Shown here: positions 6,969 through 10,915 of the stretch, piece after piece | Layout: every line of letters starts with the position of its first letter | How positions within the stretch are numbered: position 1 is the first letter of the stretch | Origin: an uncultured Dorea sp. | GTDB taxonomy: Bacteria; Bacillota; Clostridia; Lachnospirales; Lachnospiraceae | NCBI GenBank assembly: GCA_948844705.1 | Contig: CAQNVT010000074.1 | Location: 1-10,915 of the forward strand | Length of the DNA: 10,915 nucleotides | Reading direction: 5' to 3' | Made by a program: the position numbers and the translations under genes | Notes under the pieces: generated by a model | The model's input: the letters and a program-made list of their open reading frames with translations, nothing else | What the model was told of the DNA's origin: nothing | Databases searched by the model: none

Positions 6969-7831
6969 CAGTCCTTCTTTCCCTCCGTCATATCCGCCTT
7001 GGTCGTCGTAATGACCAATACCTCCTGAATCTTGCTGAAATCAACTGCCGGCGTAATATAGCCGGAACGAGTCAGGTTATTAGAATCCACCTCGATCTCG
7101 CTGATATAACCGATAAACAGTCCCTGCACAAAGCGGTCGCTTACATGGGATGTCACGATCTGCTCCCCTACCTCGATAACATTATCATTATTTTTCAGCT
7201 TTTCGAACCGGAGCCTTCCGTCGGCAATAAGCTTTAAATCCCCCCGGACCATACAGGTGTCGGATGTGGAAAGCACCATGCCGCTTACGTTGCTTGCGTC
7301 GTCTATAAGGGAGCGTACCCTCGCGTAATCCGGCGCAACCTCCGTTACGATGCCGACAAGACCGCTTCCGGCCAGCACATTACAGTCCACCTTTACACCG
7401 TCGTTGCTGCCTTTGTCAATGATAAAATCGCTGAACCAGTTGCTGCCGTTATTCGCGATCACATGGGCGCCGATCTTTTCATAATCGGAATAGTTCGCAT
7501 CCAGCTTATAAAGCTCCCGAAGCCTGTCCAGCTCATACTGCTCCTGCCTCAGTCTTGTATTCTCAATCGTAAGCTCGTCCACCTCGGCCTGCAGGGCATC
7601 CTTTTCCTCGCGCACATCCTGCAGCGTGTCAAAGTTATCGGAAATGTCGCTTAAGTACCTCCCTACATAGCTGATCCCCTTCTGCATGGGAACTACCGTA
7701 TAATTCCCGACAAAACGCAGCGGACCGCCTCCGTCTATATACTGCTCGATACCAAGAAGAAGCAGACAGACCGCCACAAGGATCATAAGCCAGTATTTAC
7801 TTGATAATGAAGATTGTTTTTTTATTTTCAT
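6968..7831 (-). CDS. mreC: Rod shape-determining protein MreC
   Basis: MreC is a bitopic scaffold that links MreB filaments to PBP2 and activates it outside the membrane. The 287-residue product has a basic N-terminus, a membrane segment (about 14-29, WLMILVAVCLLLLGI) and a coiled coil (about 66-108, rich in Leu, Glu and Arg heptads). The beta-rich MreC domain follows from IGAHVIANNGSNWFSDFIIDKG (120-141), including GLVGIVTEVAPDYARVRSLID (157-177) and the C-terminal GYITPAVDFSKIQEVLVI (257-274). The start ATG at 7831 is 1 nt after the mreB-like stop, with AGGTGG about 12 nt upstream. Length and domain order are normal, and nothing suggests loss of function. Confidence 0.95.
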   Translation of the reverse strand: MKIKKQSSLSSKYWLMILVAVCLLLLGIEQYIDGGGPLRFVGNYTVVPMQKGISYVGRYLSDISDNFDTLQDVREEKDALQAEVDELTIENTRLRQEQYELDRLRELYKLDANYSDYEKIGAHVIANNGSNWFSDFIIDKGSNDGVKVDCNVLAGSGLVGIVTEVAPDYARVRSLIDDASNVSGMVLSTSDTCMVRGDLKLIADGRLRFEKLKNNDNVIEVGEQIVTSHVSDRFVQGLFIGYISEIEVDSNNLTRSGYITPAVDFSKIQEVLVITTTKADMTEGKKD

Positions 7832-7832
7832 A

Positions 7833-8855
7833 TCAGCTCATCCACCTATATCTGTCATCCAGCATTGAAAATGCCAGTTGTCTTAAGTCTTTTGATAAAA
7901 TGATTTTTTTTAATCCGTTTACCGCACAGATGTCCGGATTTACCGCCGTATGCACGGGAATGCCCACATTTTTCTCGAGATAGGTATCCAGTCCGGCACT
8001 GTCTGCGACGCCTCCCGTAAGAAACAGGCCGTTTTTGCGTATCTCTGCACGGACCTCCGGAGGCGTGCGGTCAAGAAGGGATCGGATCGCATGGATGCAT
8101 TCCATCAGCGGCTCCTTCATCGCCGCCCTCACCAGATTAATAGAAATGCCCTTCTGCGTCGGAACTCCGGTAATCAGATCTCTTCCGGCGACCATAAAGG
8201 CAGCGTCGGAATCCGCCTTAAATATCTCAAATCTCTGCCTGAGCGCCTCTGCGGTATGCATGCCGATCAGGAAATCATGACTGTTGCGGATCATGGTGAT
8301 AATGGCCCTGTCATAGCTCCTTCCTCCGATCGGAAGCAGCCGGTTTAAGATCATACCGCCGCCTGCAAGCACCGAAAGCTCCGTTGTCTCCCCTCCAAAA
8401 TTGGCAACGAAGGTTCCCTTCGTATTTCTGGCATCGATATTCATTCCGATCGCATCTGCAATCGAGCGCTCTACGATGTTTACCTCCTTTGCCCTGGCTG
8501 TGGAATGAATGACCAGATCAAAAAAGGCTTTTTTCTGTACCTTCGTCACGTCCGTCGGAACAGCGATCACATATTCTGAGCCGCCCGAAAACTGCCTGCC
8601 GCCCTTTATCAGATTCTGGAGAAGGAACTGCATATTGGTAAATCCCGTAATGGTCCCTTCCTTCATGGGAAACAGGATCTCAATAGACGCCGGAGTCTTC
8701 TCATACATGCGGTAGGCATCATCTCCCACCGCATAGATTTCTCTTTTATCGCCGACTGCGATAACATTCTTCTCTTTCCAGATCACATCCTGCTTTTTAT
8801 CATAAACTTTAATATCATAAGAGCCGAGATCCAGCCCGTATGTGTTTCTTGCCAT
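7833..8855 (-). CDS. mreB: Divergent MreB-like actin homologue, probable loss of ATP hydrolysis residues
   Basis: MreB is the bacterial actin that organises the elongasome beneath the membrane. This 340-residue protein aligns with MreB along its length: GLDLGSYDIKVY (7-18, phosphate 1), AVGDDAYRMYEKTP (42-55), FPMKEGTITGF (62-72), GTFVANFGGETTELSVLAGG (147-166, phosphate 2), RTPPEVRAEI (263-272) and FLTGGVADSAGLDTYL (278-293, adenosine region). Key positions differ. The EEP of canonical MreB (catalytic E143 in E. coli) is E129-R130-S131, and DIGGGT is N152-FGGET. The protein may bind nucleotide without hydrolysing it, or act as a partner of a canonical MreB encoded elsewhere. The ATG at 8855 has AAAGGA 7 nt upstream. 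It follows radC by 13 nt and precedes mreC by 1 nt. It may be annotated as Mbl or MreBH in related genomes. Confidence 0.88.
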   Translation of the reverse strand: MARNTYGLDLGSYDIKVYDKKQDVIWKEKNVIAVGDKREIYAVGDDAYRMYEKTPASIEILFPMKEGTITGFTNMQFLLQNLIKGGRQFSGGSEYVIAVPTDVTKVQKKAFFDLVIHSTARAKEVNIVERSIADAIGMNIDARNTKGTFVANFGGETTELSVLAGGGMILNRLLPIGGRSYDRAIITMIRNSHDFLIGMHTAEALRQRFEIFKADSDAAFMVAGRDLITGVPTQKGISINLVRAAMKEPLMECIHAIRSLLDRTPPEVRAEIRKNGLFLTGGVADSAGLDTYLEKNVGIPVHTAVNPDICAVNGLKKIILSKDLRQLAFSMLDDRYRWMS

Positions 8856-8862
8856 ATGGTTG

Positions 8863-8868
8863 TCCTTT
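8863..8868 (-). promoter_or_regulatory. Ribosome binding site deciding the mreB-like start
   Basis: AAAGGA, 7 nt before ATG 8855, supports the MARNTYGLDLGS start. An upstream in-frame start at 8915 would overlap the end of radC and add about 20 residues absent from other MreB proteins. Confidence 0.65.
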
Positions 8869-9561
8869 CTACAGCATACCCTCCTTGCGAAAGCTGATAT
8901 AACAATTATTGCCAATAATAATATGATCTAACAGATCAATTCCGATCAATGCTCCGGCTTCCTGAATCCGTCTTGTCGTCAGCAGGTCTTCTCTGCTTGG
9001 AGTGGGGTCGCCGCTCGGATGGTTATGCATTATAATAATAGATACAGCATTCTTTTGTAATGCTTCTATAAAAAGCTCTCTCGGAGTGATAAGCGAGGCA
9101 TTTACGGTTCCCTTCGATATGTTGGTTTCCCCGAGAAGCTTTGATTTGGAATTCAGCATCAAAAGCTTCATATGCTCCTGCTTTTCGTGCCGGAGATCCT
9201 CCATATAATATTTTGCGATGGAATCCGGATCCTGAAAACTTAAAAGCTCCTGTGCGCAGGTTTTGGCAAGACGTTTGGTAAGCTCGGATATACAGGATAT
9301 CTGTATCGCCTTTACCCGTCCGATCCCCTTGATCTTCATCAGCCGTTCCATGCTGAACTGATGAATACTTAAAATGCCGCTTTCGCCCGCATGATAAAGT
9401 ATCCTCTCAGAAAGCTCAAGGGCATTTTCACCCCGGGTGCCGGTACGCAAAAGCACTGCCAGAAGCTCCGCGTCACTTAAACTCGCCGCACCGCGGCTCT
9501 CACACTTTTCATAAGGCCGCTCCATGCTTGGTATCTCTTTCATGGTATTATTTTGATTCAT
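8869..9561 (-). CDS. radC: RadC family JAB1/MPN-domain protein (UPF0758)
   Basis: RadC-family proteins have an N-terminal helix-hairpin-helix-like region and a C-terminal JAMM metalloprotease-like fold. Despite the name, a DNA-repair role is not established, and the biochemical function is uncertain. In this 230-residue product the N-terminal part has SLSDAELLAVLLRTGTRGENALELS (28-51) and the hairpin-like LMKIKGIGRVKAIQI (74-88). The JAMM metal motif is complete: H179-N-H181-PSGDPTP-S189-RED192. The ATG at 9561 is preferred because AAAGGA precedes it by 4 nt. A TTG at 9579 is in frame, would add six residues and starts upstream of that site. The gene lies 36 nt after the DUF4321 gene and 13 nt before the mreB-like gene, the position radC commonly has next to mreBCD in Firmicutes. 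Confidence 0.95.
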   Translation of the reverse strand: MNQNNTMKEIPSMERPYEKCESRGAASLSDAELLAVLLRTGTRGENALELSERILYHAGESGILSIHQFSMERLMKIKGIGRVKAIQISCISELTKRLAKTCAQELLSFQDPDSIAKYYMEDLRHEKQEHMKLLMLNSKSKLLGETNISKGTVNASLITPRELFIEALQKNAVSIIIMHNHPSGDPTPSREDLLTTRRIQEAGALIGIDLLDHIIIGNNCYISFRKEGML

Positions 9562-9597
9562 ATGTTCCTTTAGATTCAACGATGCTCTTTTGTAGAA

Positions 9598-9858
9598 CTA
9601 TAAGAAGCGGTAAATAATTATAGCAATAACAACACCTATGATGCTTGCGATCGTAATCTTGATCGTAAGGCCGAAGGTGATGACCAGAAGTCCCAGATTC
9701 AGGATCAACGGGGCATCCAGCCCGAAGGTCTGTCCATAGCCAAGCCAGCTAAGCGCAGGCACCCCTTCCGCCAGCATACCGATAAAGCCGCCCAGCACGA
9801 TCCCCGCCAGAATAAGCAGGAATAATGCCCATGTATTCTTGCTTCCCGTTCCTTTCAT
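9598..9858 (-). CDS. DUF4321 family small membrane protein
   Basis: This 86-residue protein has a short basic N-terminus (MKGTGSKNTW), a first hydrophobic segment at about 10-30 (ALFLLILAGIVLGGFIGMLA), a central loop with GVPALSWLGYGQTFGLDAP (32-50), and a long hydrophobic region at about 51-83 that could span the membrane once or twice. The size, the Gly-rich first segment and the position before radC and mreB fit the DUF4321 family known in Clostridia. Its function is unknown. The ATG at 9858 has GAGGAGGA 6 nt upstream. It is the first gene after the intergenic promoter region and so probably the first gene of the operon. A role in envelope assembly is suggested only by context. Confidence 0.82.
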   Translation of the reverse strand: MKGTGSKNTWALFLLILAGIVLGGFIGMLAEGVPALSWLGYGQTFGLDAPLILNLGLLVITFGLTIKITIASIIGVVIAIIIYRFL

Positions 9859-9898
9859 ATGTACTCCTCCTCATGTTTCTCTCTAAAAAACTCAATAT

Positions 9899-9927
9899 AT
9901 TTTATCACATTTCCCGAAATGTGTATA
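9899..9927 (-). promoter_or_regulatory. Candidate sigma-A promoter for the DUF4321-radC-mre-min operon
   Basis: Read on the minus strand, TATACA (9927-9922) is separated by 17 nt from TAAAAT (9904-9899), with TG one base upstream of the -10. Transcription would begin around 9892 and leave a leader of about 34 nt before the DUF4321 ATG. The -35 is imperfect (4 of 6). This is the only non-coding gap of any size on the minus-strand path, which supports it as the operon promoter. Confidence 0.5.
9906..9923. promoter_or_regulatory. 18-bp perfect palindrome in the promoter spacer, probable operator
   Basis: CACATTTCCCGAAATGTG consists of 8-bp arms around a CC centre with no mismatch. It fills nearly the whole -35 to -10 spacer of the candidate promoter, the classical position for a dimeric repressor to block RNA polymerase. 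It does not match the LexA, Rex, PerR or Fur consensus boxes that I know; it shares only a general TTTC/GAAA character with CodY sites. A terminator is less likely because the stem is AT-rich and no T-run follows on either strand. Confidence 0.5.
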
Positions 9928-9959
9928 GACTAATACTGTTAATTTTTTCTTAATCCTTT

Positions 9960-10895
9960 TTAAGATTTGTCGAACGGACGGTATATTCTGCTGACGGCTT
10001 CTGCCACTTTTAGTCCGTCTGTGGCGGCTGATGTAATACCGCCCGCATAGCCGGCTCCCTCCCCGCACGGATAGAGCCCTCTGATATTACTTTCCAGCAA
10101 TTCGTCCCGCACGATCCGGACCGGTGACGACGTCCTGCTCTCCACTGCGGAAAGCACTGTCGCCGGATCCGCATAGCCGGGAAGCTTTTTATCAAATTCC
10201 TTAATTCCGTCCTCCAGTGAAGCGGCAATATATTCCGGAAATATGCTCCGCACATTTCCCCAGGAGTATCCGCCCTTCATCTGCGGCAGGATGCTTCCGG
10301 CGCCCTCCGACGCCCTGTTTTTGCAGAAATCTCCGAAAAGCTGGACCGGCACGCTTCCTCCTCCCGCCTGATACGCCTGCTCTTCCAAATGTCTCTGGAA
10401 ATACATGCCTGCCAGAGCGTCTCCCTCCGTCCGGCCGTAATTCTTATAATCCTCGGGAGTTATCGTCACGATGACCGCGCTGTTTGCATTTCTTCCGTCC
10501 CGTCCGCTGTAGCTCATACCGTTTACCGCGAGACGGCCTTCCTCGGAGGATGCATTTACCACATAACCTCCCGGACACATGCAGAAGGTATAGACGCCTC
10601 TTCCGTTCGGAAGCTTTGCCGTAAGCTTATATGCTGCGGCGGGCAGCCTGCACCTCTGCCCCCTGCCGTACTGGGCATCATTGATCAGAACCTGCGGATG
10701 CTCGGCACGGACTCCGACTGCAAAGGCTTTCGGCTCCATCCGCACCCTCCGGCCCCGCAGCATGAGAAAGGTATCCCTCGCGCTGTGTCCGACCGCAAGA
10801 ACCGCAAGGGATGACTTAAGAAATGCTTCTTCGCCGGTTTTTGTATCCCTCACCGTAAGGCCGTCAAGCGCTCCTCCTTCCTCCGATACATGTCG
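9960..10895 (-). CDS. FAD-dependent dehydrogenase (COG2509-like), N-terminal part missing
   Basis: The frame is open from 10895 to a TAA at 9960, 311 residues. It contains AVLAVGHSARDTFLML, a short stretch of AFAVGVRAEHPQ.LIN.AQYG type, the VYTFCMCPGGYVVNASSEEGR region, and a C-terminal flavin-binding stretch GLYPCGEGAGYAGGITSAATDGLKVAEAV. These are hallmarks of the uncharacterised NAD(FAD)-utilising dehydrogenases of COG2509, which are about 500-540 residues long. The N-terminal Rossmann FAD-binding part is therefore missing. A GTG at 10853 is in frame but is internal, because family-like sequence (VSEEGGALDGLTV) continues upstream of it. An in-frame stop occurs at 10896-10898. The gene ends about 32 bp upstream of the candidate operon promoter and has no recognisable terminator hairpin. 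The physiological substrate is unknown. Confidence 0.85.
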   Translation of the reverse strand, partial: RHVSEEGGALDGLTVRDTKTGEEAFLKSSLAVLAVGHSARDTFLMLRGRRVRMEPKAFAVGVRAEHPQVLINDAQYGRGQRCRLPAAAYKLTAKLPNGRGVYTFCMCPGGYVVNASSEEGRLAVNGMSYSGRDGRNANSAVIVTITPEDYKNYGRTEGDALAGMYFQRHLEEQAYQAGGGSVPVQLFGDFCKNRASEGAGSILPQMKGGYSWGNVRSIFPEYIAASLEDGIKEFDKKLPGYADPATVLSAVESRTSSPVRIVRDELLESNIRGLYPCGEGAGYAGGITSAATDGLKVAEAVSRIYRPFDKS

Positions 10896-10915
10896 CTAAG
10901 ATGAGATAGCTAACA

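Noticed and set aside
9906..9923. Palindrome read as a transcription terminator for the dehydrogenase gene
   Set aside because: The arms are AT-rich with only a 2-nt loop, and neither strand has a T-run after it. Its exact placement in a -35/-10 spacer fits an operator better.
10389..10814. Plus-strand frames over the FAD dehydrogenase
   Set aside because: The minus-strand frame carries recognisable flavoprotein sequence. The opposite frames are Pro/Arg-rich artefacts of GC-richer codons.
1..10915. CRISPR arrays, tRNA or rRNA genes, insertion sequences, toxin-antitoxin or defence genes
   Set aside because: No direct-repeat array, transposase, RNA gene or defence domain could be recognised. 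The window is almost fully occupied by the housekeeping operon.

Overview
The window looks like chromosomal DNA of a low- to mid-GC Clostridia, most likely Lachnospiraceae. This rests on the gene order, the AGGAGG-type ribosome binding sites, a DUF4321 gene beside radC, a very long PBP2 and a COG2509-type flavoprotein. The taxonomic call is inference from gene content. Apart from a short piece at the left edge, everything is on the minus strand, so the biological order runs from right to left.

From right to left, the layout is as follows. A 5'-truncated FAD-dependent dehydrogenase (COG2509-like) ends at 9960. A gap of about 100 bp carries a candidate promoter whose -35/-10 spacer is occupied by an 18-bp perfect palindrome, a likely operator. 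Then comes a tight run of genes: DUF4321 membrane protein, radC, a divergent mreB-like gene, mreC, mreD, mrdA (PBP2), minC, minD, minE, rodA, mgsA and an Arg-rich small membrane-anchored ORF. Gaps are 0-18 bp and several genes overlap, so one long operon is likely.

Together these genes form an envelope-growth and division-placement module. MreB/C/D organise the elongasome, and RodA (glycosyltransferase) with PBP2 (transpeptidase) build lateral wall. MinCDE sets the division site. MgsA belongs by family to the methylglyoxal bypass of glycolysis. No novel defence or mobile system was seen. The notable points are protein-level departures. The MreB-like protein lacks the catalytic Glu and the canonical phosphate-2 residues. 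The MgsA homologue has Lys where E. coli MgsA has its catalytic Asp71. PBP2 carries an insertion of about 250 residues. MinE lacks the usual Phe-rich N-terminal membrane-targeting stretch.

Both edges look broken. Bases 1 to about 178 encode a histidine-kinase fragment on the plus strand. It stops abruptly in the N-box and abuts the minus-strand operon, with a compositional change (about 56% GC in the fragment). At the right edge the dehydrogenase frame hits a stop at 10896-10898 although its N-terminal half is missing. Assembly chimerism at contig ends is the simplest explanation for both, but a real rearrangement cannot be excluded from the sequence alone.
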